Source: Planctomycetota bacterium
Lineage (GTDB): Bacteria > Planctomycetota > UBA1135 > UBA2386
Assembly (NCBI GenBank): GCA_020638735.1
Contig: JACKHZ010000013.1
Span: 62,001 to 126,000, forward strand
Length of the DNA: 64,000 nucleotides
Direction: 5' to 3'
The notes beneath the pieces were generated by a model. It had not been told where the DNA came from and did not search any database. It saw only the letters and a list, made by a program, of their open reading frames with translations. Below are positions 20,834-32,309 of the stretch, in pieces (position 1 is the stretch's first letter; every line of letters begins with the position of its first letter). The position numbers and the translations under genes are program-made.

Positions 20834-22279
20834 CTACCGCCTCACCAAGACCATCTCGCGCGCCACCAACTGTGGCGACGCGAGGCTCCCACCACCGACG
20901 CGGACAACCTCGTCCTCGTGGCGCCAAAGCATGTCGGGGCTCGACGAATAGGCCTCCGCTCGAACCTCGTACTCACCGTCCGGCAACCACAACTCGATCG
21001 GTGGATCGAAGTGGCTCACCAGCTTGGTGACGCTCGTGCCCGAATCGAGGTGCCGCAGGACGATCATGCCGCCCTTGAGGGGGCGATCTTCTCCTGCACC
21101 ACGAAAGCTCAGACGACACCTCGACCATGAGACCTCACTATCGATGACCACATCCGTCTTCGCGCCAGGCTCCACCTTGAGCCCGCGACGGCTCAGTGCC
21201 GGATGCTGAGATTGGAAGTCTCCCTCACAGATGAGGTCGTACGTGCCGACGGGGACCGACGCTGGTTCACCCGCTTTCAATCGAAGGAAATGCACTTCAG
21301 GTCGGTCGTTCCGCCACATTGCCATCGGCGTCCCAATCGCGAACTGGAGACCCTCAACAGGAACGCCTCCGGTCCCCTTCACGGAAACCTGAATGGTGCC
21401 GAACTGATCCGAGGGCCTCAGGCTCCACGCCTCGACCTGCACCGGCCCAACGAACGAGTCCAGTCGGATAGGCAGAATCTCCTGACGGAACGCCTCATAG
21501 CCAACTGCCCATGCCGTAACGACGCAACCTCCGTAGCGCCCGGATCGGGATGGAGGATGGAAGTCCTTCACGCCCACATTGCATACGGACCCGGGGAAAG
21601 CTCTCTGCAACCGCTCTTTGATGCGCTGGCATGACCACTTCCCGTCCCAGTTCGACGGCATGTGATAACCTGCTCCCGATTCATAGAAGCTCTCGTAGAA
21701 TATGGGTAGCCCAACGATCTCAATGCCGCAAACGACAGGCATGCTCAGGTAGACGGTGACGTTCGCTGGCGTGCCATCGAACATCAGGACCGCATCCGGC
21801 TGAGCCAGGAGCATCTGGGACCGACGACGGTGGGAGTGCACGAGCATCTCGTGTCGAGCATGGACCAGGTACTTGCCATCTGGGAGGCCAACGAAATCGA
21901 TTGCGCCATCAGCCCCCGTGACTCCTCGCAGCATAGGGGGACTCGCCTCATATCCATCGCCGTGAGTCGGGCGTGGGGCCAACCAGATCTCTACGGCAGG
22001 AACCGGCCTCATATTGTCGTCTACAGCGAGAATCCGCGCAGACCCCCTATGATCGAGAGTCGCCGAAACGATCTCCGGGCTTTCCTCGACAGGCTCTCGT
22101 ACACCCTCAGCAGCCACGCTCGGCGACCGTGCAACCTCCTTGGCTGACACCGCCTGCTCTCCCTCCGTCGGCAATGGACCTTCATTGGTGCACAACAAGA
22201 GCAGAAGCACACCAAGAGACACTGCGAGCAACCCAACAATCGTCCAAGACGTGCTACGCCGAGTGCGCGGGTCCGACAT
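20834..22279 (-). CDS. Membrane-anchored protein of unknown function, island gene 2
   Basis: 481 residues from the Met at 22279. The start is fixed by a strong Shine-Dalgarno AGGAGG about seven bases upstream that overlaps the end of the preceding gene. The N terminus is basic (DPRTRRSTSW), then a hydrophobic helix (TIVGLLAVSLGVLLLLLC), then a low-complexity Glu/Ala/Ser/Val linker. The C-terminal 400 residues look like beta domains, with carboxypeptidase-regulatory-like turns early on (GADGAIDFVGLPDGKYLVHA, DGEYEVRAEAY). Cysteines are scattered. Base and codon use are visibly less GC-biased than in neighbouring genes. It lies two bases downstream of the Cys-rich gene, in an operon. No function can be assigned. 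Confidence 0.75.
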   Translation of the reverse strand: MSDPRTRRSTSWTIVGLLAVSLGVLLLLLCTNEGPLPTEGEQAVSAKEVARSPSVAAEGVREPVEESPEIVSATLDHRGSARILAVDDNMRPVPAVEIWLAPRPTHGDGYEASPPMLRGVTGADGAIDFVGLPDGKYLVHARHEMLVHSHRRRSQMLLAQPDAVLMFDGTPANVTVYLSMPVVCGIEIVGLPIFYESFYESGAGYHMPSNWDGKWSCQRIKERLQRAFPGSVCNVGVKDFHPPSRSGRYGGCVVTAWAVGYEAFRQEILPIRLDSFVGPVQVEAWSLRPSDQFGTIQVSVKGTGGVPVEGLQFAIGTPMAMWRNDRPEVHFLRLKAGEPASVPVGTYDLICEGDFQSQHPALSRRGLKVEPGAKTDVVIDSEVSWSRCRLSFRGAGEDRPLKGGMIVLRHLDSGTSVTKLVSHFDPPIELWLPDGEYEVRAEAYSSSPDMLWRHEDEVVRVGGGSLASPQLVAREMVLVRR

Positions 22280-22281
22280 GA

Positions 22282-22716
22282 CTAGTCCTCCTGGCACACA
22301 CAGATCGGCCAACCGACTCCCGGTGGGGTCAGCAGATGCTTGGGATTGCAGGTGTGGAACACCAGACTACACGGGGTGATGGTCTCGCAGCTCACGAGGG
22401 GAGCCGCCTGGTTCGGGTCGTAGTTGGGGTTCCGCGCCTTACCCTTGCAGTTGCAACTTGGATCATTCGCAGTGAGGTCACAGTCGCACCAGATGTACTC
22501 CGTGCCATCGATGGTTTCTCTCGCGCCCACGCACTTGCCCTCCCGCGGCAAGCAGCTTCCGGCACAATCATCCGCCTCCCATCGCTCGGTCAACACGTTC
22601 CAGGAAGTTCGCAGGATGCAATAGCATGGATCCCACTGCGCTGCGAGACGCTGCGTTGCGAAGCAAGCAAGCAAGAGGATGAACGGAATGAATCCCAGCT
22701 CTCTCGATGTTGTCAT
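22282..22716 (-). CDS. Secreted cysteine-rich protein, island gene 1
   Basis: 144 residues. A signal peptide (FIPFILLLACFATQRLAAQ) precedes a mature part of about 117 residues with 14 cysteines, arranged in CxC pairs (CYC, CDC, CNC, CVC) and single sites; this suggests a disulfide-rich fold. An even Cys count fits seven disulfides. There is a clear Shine-Dalgarno (AAGGAGAG, a few bases before ATG). The gene is followed immediately by the membrane-anchored gene at 20834, the two forming the cargo of the island. No known family is recognised. Its low GC compared with its surroundings supports transfer from elsewhere. Confidence 0.75.
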   Translation of the reverse strand: MTTSRELGFIPFILLLACFATQRLAAQWDPCYCILRTSWNVLTERWEADDCAGSCLPREGKCVGARETIDGTEYIWCDCDLTANDPSCNCKGKARNPNYDPNQAAPLVSCETITPCSLVFHTCNPKHLLTPPGVGWPICVCQED

Positions 22717-22822
22717 TGCACTCTCCTTTTCTTTGTCATGCGCGAGACGATCCCGCCTTCAACTCGATCCTACTGCCCCCCCCCCGATGTCCACGACATT
22801 AACCAGAATATGGCCGGAACAT

Positions 22823-22984
22823 ATCTGCTTCGGCGAGGTGACGCGCTACGAGGCGCCCAACATGTTCGCGCTGAACTTCCTGCTGCGCGACAGCCTCGGC
22901 GGCGGCGGCAGCGAGAGCCTCAAGACCGATGCGCAGGGCAAGACGCACGGGCTCGGGCTGCTCGAGATGATGGTCGAGCGGTAG
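22823..22984 (+). pseudogene. Truncated second copy of the AtuA partner gene 3' end (direct repeat, copy 2)
   Basis: Contains only the last 53 codons and stop of the AtuA partner gene, with one codon changed from Glu to Met. The frame is open upstream to an ATG at 22679, but the upstream 48 codons do not resemble the gene and have no sensible composition, so it is a relic and not a gene. It is the right edge of the island. A run of ten C residues (22776-22785) lies just before it. Confidence 0.9.
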
Positions 22985-23005
22985 GCCGCGACCGTCGCGG
23001 CGCGC

Positions 23006-23569
23006 CTACCGGCTCAGGAACCGTCGCAGCCACGTGCGCGCGAACAGGTAGTCGCGATCGACCGTGCGCCCCGTCACGCCGAGCAGCTCGGCGACCTGCG
23101 GGATCTCCAGCCCGGCGAAGAAGCGCAGCATGACCACGCGCGCCGGCCGTTCGTATTCCTTGGCGAATTCGGTCAGCGCCTCGTCGAGCGCGATCATGTC
23201 GACCGTGTCCGCCCCGTCGTCGCCGACGACGAGGTCGGCATCGAGCGAGGCGGGCTGCTGGCCGGAGTTGCGGCGCAGACGTCCCTTCCGCCGCGCCTGA
23301 TCGACGAGGATGTTGCGCATCGCGCGGGCCGCGGCGCCGAAGAAGTGCACGCGCCCATCGAAGGCCTGCGGTTCGTCGCCGCCGAGCCGGAGCCAGACCT
23401 CGCTGACCAGCGCGGTCGCCTGCAGCGTCTGCCCGGGGCCGATGCGCGCCAATCGGGCCACCGCCAACTTCCTGAGGTCCTGGTAGACGAGCTCCCAGAG
23501 CTGCTCGGCAGCGCCCGACTCGCCGCGCTCGACGCGGGCGAGCACCAGGGTGATCGGCTTGTCCGACAT
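23006..23569 (-). CDS. ECF sigma factor of the planctomycete/acidobacterial TIGR02999-like type
   Basis: 187 residues. Region 2 at about residues 10-90 has the features of this subgroup: YQDLRKLAVARLARIGPGQTLQATALVSEVWLRL followed by FFGAAARAMRNILVDQAR. Region 4 at about 125-185 has FAKEYERPARVVMLRFFAGLEIPQVAELLGVTGRTVDRD and a terminal WLRRFL. In planctomycetes and acidobacteria this subgroup usually neighbours a Ser/Thr kinase. Here the kinase gene lies 27 bases upstream on the same strand, so both are in one transcript and the kinase probably controls the sigma factor. No anti-sigma gene is visible. Confidence 0.93.
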   Translation of the reverse strand: MSDKPITLVLARVERGESGAAEQLWELVYQDLRKLAVARLARIGPGQTLQATALVSEVWLRLGGDEPQAFDGRVHFFGAAARAMRNILVDQARRKGRLRRNSGQQPASLDADLVVGDDGADTVDMIALDEALTEFAKEYERPARVVMLRFFAGLEIPQVAELLGVTGRTVDRDYLFARTWLRRFLSR

Positions 23570-23596
23570 GGCTCGCCCTGAGTGTAGCCCGGCGGC

Positions 23597-27496
<3,900 letters not shown>

Positions 27497-27558
27497 CGTG
27501 GCCGCGCCGGATCATAGGCAGCGCGGCGCCCCGCAGCCGCCCCCGTTCCGGTGCTCGC

Positions 27559-28620
27559 CTACTGCCCGACCTGCACCCGAAGCCCGTTGCTGGTGGCGAT
27601 GCCGAACGCGTTGAAACCCGGCGCGAAGCCCCAGCCCTGCAGGAAGAACACGAAGCCGATCACCTGCGGATCGGACGGCAGAGGGATGAACGTCTGCGCC
27701 GTCGTCCCGAACGACTGCATCGCCGCGGCGACCTGGACCGCCGTGTCGTTGTGCAGCCAGCAGCCGGGAGCGCCGAGCGACGCCAGCGACAGCGGCAGCG
27801 GCAAGCCGCCGAACGTCGTGTCCGACAGGCCGATCGCGAGGCCCGGTACGAGCGTGCCGGCCGGCAGCGCGTCGAGGTAGACCGTCAGCCCCTGGCCGAT
27901 CGACGGCGCGCCGATCGCCGACAGCAGCGGCCCGCACGACGCGCCGTAGACGGTCACGCTGCCCTGCGCGACGCCCGTCAGCGTCGAGATCGTCAGGTTG
28001 TCGAGGGCCCACGACTCGTCGCTCAGCGACTGGATGCCCGGCCCTTCGATCCGCATCTCGATGGTCAGCGACGACGCGCTGTGGCCGATCGCGAAGAACC
28101 GCGGGTCGCCGCCGAGCCAATAGGCGCTGTCGGTGTAGAAACCGCCCGGCCCCGAGAAGCCGAGGTCGACGCGGCGCGCCAGCTCGACGCCGGGCGGCGA
28201 CACGTAGCTCTGCACCTGGGCGGAGGTCGCGTTGGCGAACGACTCGCGGAAGAACACGTTGCCGTCGATGCGGATCGCGAAGAAGTCGCCGGACGGGTAG
28301 CTGCCGGTGCCGTCGAGGGAGTCAATGGCGGCGAACAGGAAGTCGAGGCGGATCGCGTTGTGCGGCGGCAGGCCGTTCAGCTGGATCGTCACCGGGTTGC
28401 CGGTCGGGCTGCGCAGGAACGTGCCGCCGAACTGGTCGCCGGCCGGCCCGAGACCGGCGTAGCCCTGCACGCCTTCCAGCGTCGCCGCGCCCGGCGCAAC
28501 TGCCGATGGCAGCGCGCCGTCGAAGTCGCTCTGGAAGACGACGGTCTGCGCGGCGAGCGGGGCCAGCAGCGACAGCGTGGAGGACAGCAGTGGGAGCAGG
28601 GCGAGGGTCCGGATCGACAT
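27559..28620 (-). CDS. Secreted protein with the shared C-terminal module
   Basis: 353 residues from the Met at 28620, chosen because it begins a signal peptide (SIRTLALLPLLSSTLSLLAPLAAQ). The body resembles a PEP-CTERM-like or lectin-like beta sandwich (VVFQSDFDGALPS, WALDNLTIS), but without a PEP-CTERM sorting tail. The last 100 residues hold the module also seen at window start, 43863, 50639 and 55579: a LGAPGC motif, then PLPSDPQVIGFVFFLQ, then NAFG, ending in TSNGLRVQVG at the C terminus. It is upstream of, and co-oriented with, the kinase/sigma pair. It might be a substrate or ligand of the kinase, but only proximity supports this. Confidence 0.75.
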   Translation of the reverse strand: MSIRTLALLPLLSSTLSLLAPLAAQTVVFQSDFDGALPSAVAPGAATLEGVQGYAGLGPAGDQFGGTFLRSPTGNPVTIQLNGLPPHNAIRLDFLFAAIDSLDGTGSYPSGDFFAIRIDGNVFFRESFANATSAQVQSYVSPPGVELARRVDLGFSGPGGFYTDSAYWLGGDPRFFAIGHSASSLTIEMRIEGPGIQSLSDESWALDNLTISTLTGVAQGSVTVYGASCGPLLSAIGAPSIGQGLTVYLDALPAGTLVPGLAIGLSDTTFGGLPLPLSLASLGAPGCWLHNDTAVQVAAAMQSFGTTAQTFIPLPSDPQVIGFVFFLQGWGFAPGFNAFGIATSNGLRVQVGQ

Positions 28621-28712
28621 GCCGGACTGAGCGGCAGGCCGGCCGAAACCACACACGGACTCGCGGGCGTTGCTTGACGCCCAGGAAGCTGCTCCGGACC
28701 CTGCTGCCGAAG

Positions 28713-29267
28713 ATGGACGACGCGCGCCGCATCCGGGTCAGCAGGTTCTTGAGCCTGGTGCTGCGGCACCGGCCCGACAAGATCGGGCTGAAGCTCGACG
28801 CGGCGGGCTGGGCCGGGGTGGAGGAGCTGTTGCGGCAGCTGGCCATTCACGGCCATGCGCTCGACCGCGACAACCTGGAGCAGGTCGTCGCTCGGTGCGA
28901 CAAGCAGCGCTTCGTCTTCGACCGGGAAGGCACCCACATCCGCGCCGTGCAGGGCCACTCACGCGACATCGAGCTCGGCTACACGCCGACCGAGCCGCCC
29001 GACGAGCTGTATCACGGCACCGCCGAACGCTTCGTCGCCGCGATCCGCCGCGAAGGCCTGCGCAAGATGCAGCGCCACCACGTGCACCTGTCGCCCGACC
29101 GTGACACGGCGACGCGCGTCGGCGCACGACGCGGACCGGCAGTGATCCTGCGCGTAGACGCGGCGGCGATGCGGCGCGACGGCCACACGTTCTTCGTCGC
29201 CGACAACGGCGTCTGGCTGACCGACGCAGTGCCGCCGCAGTATCTCGCATTCCCCTGCGAGACCTGA
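28713..29267 (+). CDS. kptA: RNA 2'-phosphotransferase, KptA/Tpt1 family
   Basis: 184 residues from the ATG at 28713. Tpt1-family proteins move a 2'-phosphate from RNA to NAD. The family motifs are present: an N-terminal winged-helix part (RVSRFLSLVLRHRPDKIGL with the Arg-His pair), then DELYHGTAERF, RHHVHLSPD, RVGARRGPAVILRVDA and FFVADNGVWLTD. Length matches the bacterial family. Bacteria do not leave 2'-phosphates by tRNA splicing, so its substrate is not obvious. It stands alone, divergent from the secreted protein gene at 27559 and four bases from the end of a convergent amidohydrolase gene. Confidence 0.95.
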   Translation: MDDARRIRVSRFLSLVLRHRPDKIGLKLDAAGWAGVEELLRQLAIHGHALDRDNLEQVVARCDKQRFVFDREGTHIRAVQGHSRDIELGYTPTEPPDELYHGTAERFVAAIRREGLRKMQRHHVHLSPDRDTATRVGARRGPAVILRVDAAAMRRDGHTFFVADNGVWLTDAVPPQYLAFPCET

Positions 29268-29270
29268 CGC

Positions 29271-30116
29271 TCAGCCGCGCGGCCGCGCCGTCGCGAGCTT
29301 GCTCTCGTCGATCGCGAACACCTTGGCCGCGGTGCGCCACGCGACGTTCTCCAGCTGCTCGTCGGTGAAGTCGAGCTCCTGCAGCAGCTTCACGTAGGGC
29401 TTCATGTGCACCAGCGGCCAGTCGGTGCCGTACATCAGCTGCTTACCCGGATCGCCCATGTAGGTGATCATGTCCTTGAGCCGCATCGCCACGTAGCGCT
29501 CGAAGTCGTAGGTGAACTCGCCGAGCGTCAGGCCGGAGATGTCGGCGTAGACGTTGTCGTTCTTGTAGAGCACCTCGGCGGCGTCCTGGAACCACGGGTT
29601 GCCGAGGTGACACATGACGAAGCGCACGTCGGGGTAGTCGACGGCGACGTCGTCGACCAGCAGCGGATGCGCCATGCGCACCTTGGCCGTCTTCGCGTAG
29701 GTGTCGCCGGTGTGGATCATCACCGGCACGTCGTGCTTGGCGGCGACGCGGAACACCGCCTCCAGCGACGGGTCGTTGATCGGGTAGTGGTCGTAGCCGG
29801 GGTAGAGCTTGATGCCCTTGACCAGCCCGTCGCGGATGCGTTCCTCCAGCGAGAACATGTCCGTGCGCTGCTCGCCGCGCCATCGCAGGCCTTCGACGAC
29901 GGTCGTGCGCGGGTTCTCGGCCAGCGCCTCGATGACCTCCTCGGCGCTCGGACGGTCCATGTCGACCTTGTAGGAGGTGATGACGATGGCGTGGTCGACG
30001 CCGATGTCGTCCATCTTGGCGATCAGCTCGCGCACGTTCTCGACCGTCGGCTTGCGCGTCGACTCGTGATAGTTGTTGAGGTGGACGTGCGCGTCGATCA
30101 GGAACCGCGAGCTCAT
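29271..30116 (-). CDS. Amidohydrolase-2 family metal-dependent TIM-barrel hydrolase
   Basis: 281 residues from the Met at 30116 (30125 is an alternative three codons upstream). No signal peptide, so cytoplasmic. Metal-site motifs of the amidohydrolase-2 family: IDAHVHL near the start (HxH), IHTGD, CHLGNPW and GTDWPL. Relatives include aminocarboxymuconate-semialdehyde decarboxylase-like enzymes and uncharacterised hydrolases; the substrate here cannot be predicted. It is divergent from the CobW-type gene at 30146 with 29 bases between starts, so the two share a promoter region. A CobW metallochaperone next to a metal enzyme is a plausible but unproven link. Confidence 0.9.
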   Translation of the reverse strand: MSSRFLIDAHVHLNNYHESTRKPTVENVRELIAKMDDIGVDHAIVITSYKVDMDRPSAEEVIEALAENPRTTVVEGLRWRGEQRTDMFSLEERIRDGLVKGIKLYPGYDHYPINDPSLEAVFRVAAKHDVPVMIHTGDTYAKTAKVRMAHPLLVDDVAVDYPDVRFVMCHLGNPWFQDAAEVLYKNDNVYADISGLTLGEFTYDFERYVAMRLKDMITYMGDPGKQLMYGTDWPLVHMKPYVKLLQELDFTDEQLENVAWRTAAKVFAIDESKLATARPRG

Positions 30117-30145
30117 GGGTCGCATGGTAGCCTCGTCGTCCGCCG

Positions 30146-31117
30146 ATGCCGAACGCCACCTCGAGCCCCGCCGCCGCGACGCCGCTGCACGTGTTGACCG
30201 GCTTCCTGGGCAGCGGCAAGACGACGCTGCTGCAGCGCGTGCTGGCGAAGACCACCGAACGCGTCGCCGTGCTCGTCAACGAGATCGCGCAGCTGCCGAT
30301 CGACGAACGGCTGCTCGCCGGCTACGACGAGGACGTGCTGGCGCTGCCCGGCGGCTGCGTCTGCTGCGCGCTGCGCGACGACCTGCACGAGGCGCTGGCG
30401 CGGCTGCGCGCGTTCGCGCCCGATCGCATCGTGCTCGAGACGAGCGGCCTCGCCGACCCGGCGCCGCTGCTCGGCGCGCTGACCGACGACGCGCGCTTCG
30501 CCGCGGCCGTGCGGCTCGCCGGCGTGATCGCGGTCGTCGACTGCGAACGCCTCGAGGTCCTGCTCGACAGCGAACCCGAGGCGCGGCGGCAGCTCGACCT
30601 CTGCGACCGCGTCGTCGTCGCCAAGGCCGACCTCGCGCCGCACCGGCTCGACGCGGTGCGCGAACGGATGGCAGCATCGGCGCCGGGCCGCGACGTGCGT
30701 GTCTTCGGCGACGGCGATCCGGACCTCCGCTGGCTGTTCGCCGAGCCGACGTTCGACGGCGCCGCCGGCGGCTGGCTGCACGCCCCGACCGATCACGGCG
30801 CGGCCACCGCCCACTGCCTGCGCAGCGAGGCGCCGGTCGACGTCGAGGCGCTGCAGCTGTGGCTGCGCCTCGCGGCCCAGCTCGACGGCCCGCGGCTGCT
30901 GCGCTTCAAGGCCGTCGCCCGCTGCGCACGCACCGGCTCTGCGTTCGCGCTGCAGAGCGCCGGCCGCAGCGTGTCGCCGCCGCTGCGCCTCGCCGCTGCG
31001 CCGCGCGACGTCACCGGCGCCGAGGTCGTGCTGATCGAACGCGGCCTGCCGCCGCGCGCGCTGCAGCAGACGATGGCGGCGCTACGGCAGGCGTTGGCGA
31101 CCGCCGGAGCGCGCTGA
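30146..31117 (+). CDS. CobW/G3E-family GTPase, putative metallochaperone
   Basis: 323 residues. Walker A is GFLGSGKTTLL near residue 19. The metal-binding motif GGCVCC (CxCC) follows, then ETSGLADP and the NKxD-like VAKADL. A C-terminal domain of about 100 residues has RLLRFKAVARCARTG and ends in a VEVVLIERGL-like strand. G3E GTPases deliver zinc, nickel or cobalt to enzymes. It runs away from the amidohydrolase gene and is followed after one base by an MFS gene. No zinc-responsive operator was recognised upstream. Confidence 0.93.
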   Translation: MPNATSSPAAATPLHVLTGFLGSGKTTLLQRVLAKTTERVAVLVNEIAQLPIDERLLAGYDEDVLALPGGCVCCALRDDLHEALARLRAFAPDRIVLETSGLADPAPLLGALTDDARFAAAVRLAGVIAVVDCERLEVLLDSEPEARRQLDLCDRVVVAKADLAPHRLDAVRERMAASAPGRDVRVFGDGDPDLRWLFAEPTFDGAAGGWLHAPTDHGAATAHCLRSEAPVDVEALQLWLRLAAQLDGPRLLRFKAVARCARTGSAFALQSAGRSVSPPLRLAAAPRDVTGAEVVLIERGLPPRALQQTMAALRQALATAGAR

Positions 31118-31118
31118 C

Positions 31119-32309
31119 GTGCGCGAGGCCATGCGTCAGCGCCTGCTGTTCGGCGCGCTGTACTTCGCCGAGGGCGCGCCGATCGGCTGGCTGTGGTGGA
31201 CGCTGCCGTCGCAGCTGCGGCGACACGGCCTCGCCGTCGACGAGATCACGACGATGACCGCGCTGCTGGCGCTGCCGTGGGCGTGCAAGTTCGTCTGGGC
31301 GCCGCTGGTCGACACCGTGCGCACCCGCTGGTTCGGCCTGCGCGCGTGGCTGGTGCTGGCGCAGCTCGGCATGGCGGCGACGCTGGTGCCGATGCTGTGG
31401 CTCGAGCCGGTCGCGCACTGGCAGACCGTCACCGGACTGCTGCTGGCGCACGCGTTCTGCGCGGCGACGCAGGACGTCGCGATCGACGCGCTGGCGATCC
31501 GCGCGGCGCCGGCCGCGCAGCGCGGCACGCTCAACGGGGCGATGCAGGTCGGCCAGATCGGCGGTCGGGTGATGTTCTCGACCGGCGTGCTGTGGCTCGC
31601 CGCGACCACCGGCGAACGCCTCGCCGTGCCGGCGCTGCTCGGCGTGCTCGGTGTGACGCTGTTGCTGGCGGGGTTCGCGCCGATCGACGCGGCGCAGGAC
31701 GTCGACCGCCGCCCGCCGCCCGGCCGGCGCAGCCGCTACCTGCGCGTGCTGCTGCGCACGCCGCGCTTCTGGCGGCTGGTCGCGTTCGCGCTGCTCGGCG
31801 GCGTCGGCTTCGAGGCGGCGGGCGCGCTGTCCGGCAGCTGGCTCGTCGATCGCGGCGTCGACGACGCGGTGATCGGCACGTTCCGACTCGTTGGGGCTGC
31901 GCTGATGGCCGGCGGCGCGCTGCTCGGCGGCGCGTGGGCCGACCGCCGCGGCGCGCGGCGCGTCGCGCGCCTGTCGCTGCTGGCGCTGGCCGGGCTGGTC
32001 ACGGCCGCGGGAGTCACCGGATCGATCGCGCTGTTCGCGCTGGTCTACCTCGGCATCGGCGTGTTCACCGCAGCCAGCTACGCGCTGTTCATGCAAGGCG
32101 CGACCGGCCCGCTGGCGGCGACGGTGTTCTCGGCGTTCATGGGCCTGACCAACGCGTGCGAGGCGTGGGCCGGACGCGGCGGCGGCGCGCTGCAGCGCGC
32201 GTTCGGCTACGGCCCGGCGCTCACGACGATGGCGCTGCTGTCCCTGCTGGGCTGGTGGCTGCTGCCTCCGCCGCGTCGCGCTGCAGCGGCTGACGCCGCC
32301 AGTAGGTGA
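31119..32309 (+). CDS. MFS transporter, AmpG-like
   Basis: 396 residues and about 12 hydrophobic helices. The N-terminal signature LYFAEGAPIGWLWWTLPSQLR followed by ALPWACKFVWAPLVD and FCAATQDVAIDALAI is that of AmpG/acetyl-CoA-transporter-like MFS permeases. The start is GTG at 31119, one base after the CobW-type gene; ATG at 31131 is an alternative. AmpG imports anhydro-muropeptides in other bacteria, but the ligand here is not determined. The last 89 bases overlap the 3' end of the convergent DUF418 gene. Confidence 0.88.
   Translation: MREAMRQRLLFGALYFAEGAPIGWLWWTLPSQLRRHGLAVDEITTMTALLALPWACKFVWAPLVDTVRTRWFGLRAWLVLAQLGMAATLVPMLWLEPVAHWQTVTGLLLAHAFCAATQDVAIDALAIRAAPAAQRGTLNGAMQVGQIGGRVMFSTGVLWLAATTGERLAVPALLGVLGVTLLLAGFAPIDAAQDVDRRPPPGRRSRYLRVLLRTPRFWRLVAFALLGGVGFEAAGALSGSWLVDRGVDDAVIGTFRLVGAALMAGGALLGGAWADRRGARRVARLSLLALAGLVTAAGVTGSIALFALVYLGIGVFTAASYALFMQGATGPLAATVFSAFMGLTNACEAWAGRGGGALQRAFGYGPALTTMALLSLLGWWLLPPPRRAAAADAASR

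Noticed and set aside
22679..22822. Possible separate small gene fused to repeat copy 2
   Set aside because: The 48 upstream codons have no sensible composition or signal and only continue an open frame into the duplicated gene end.
20784..22822. Insertion sequence or transposon
   Set aside because: No transposase or integrase frame and no terminal inverted repeats; the flanking repeat is a gene end, far longer than a target duplication.
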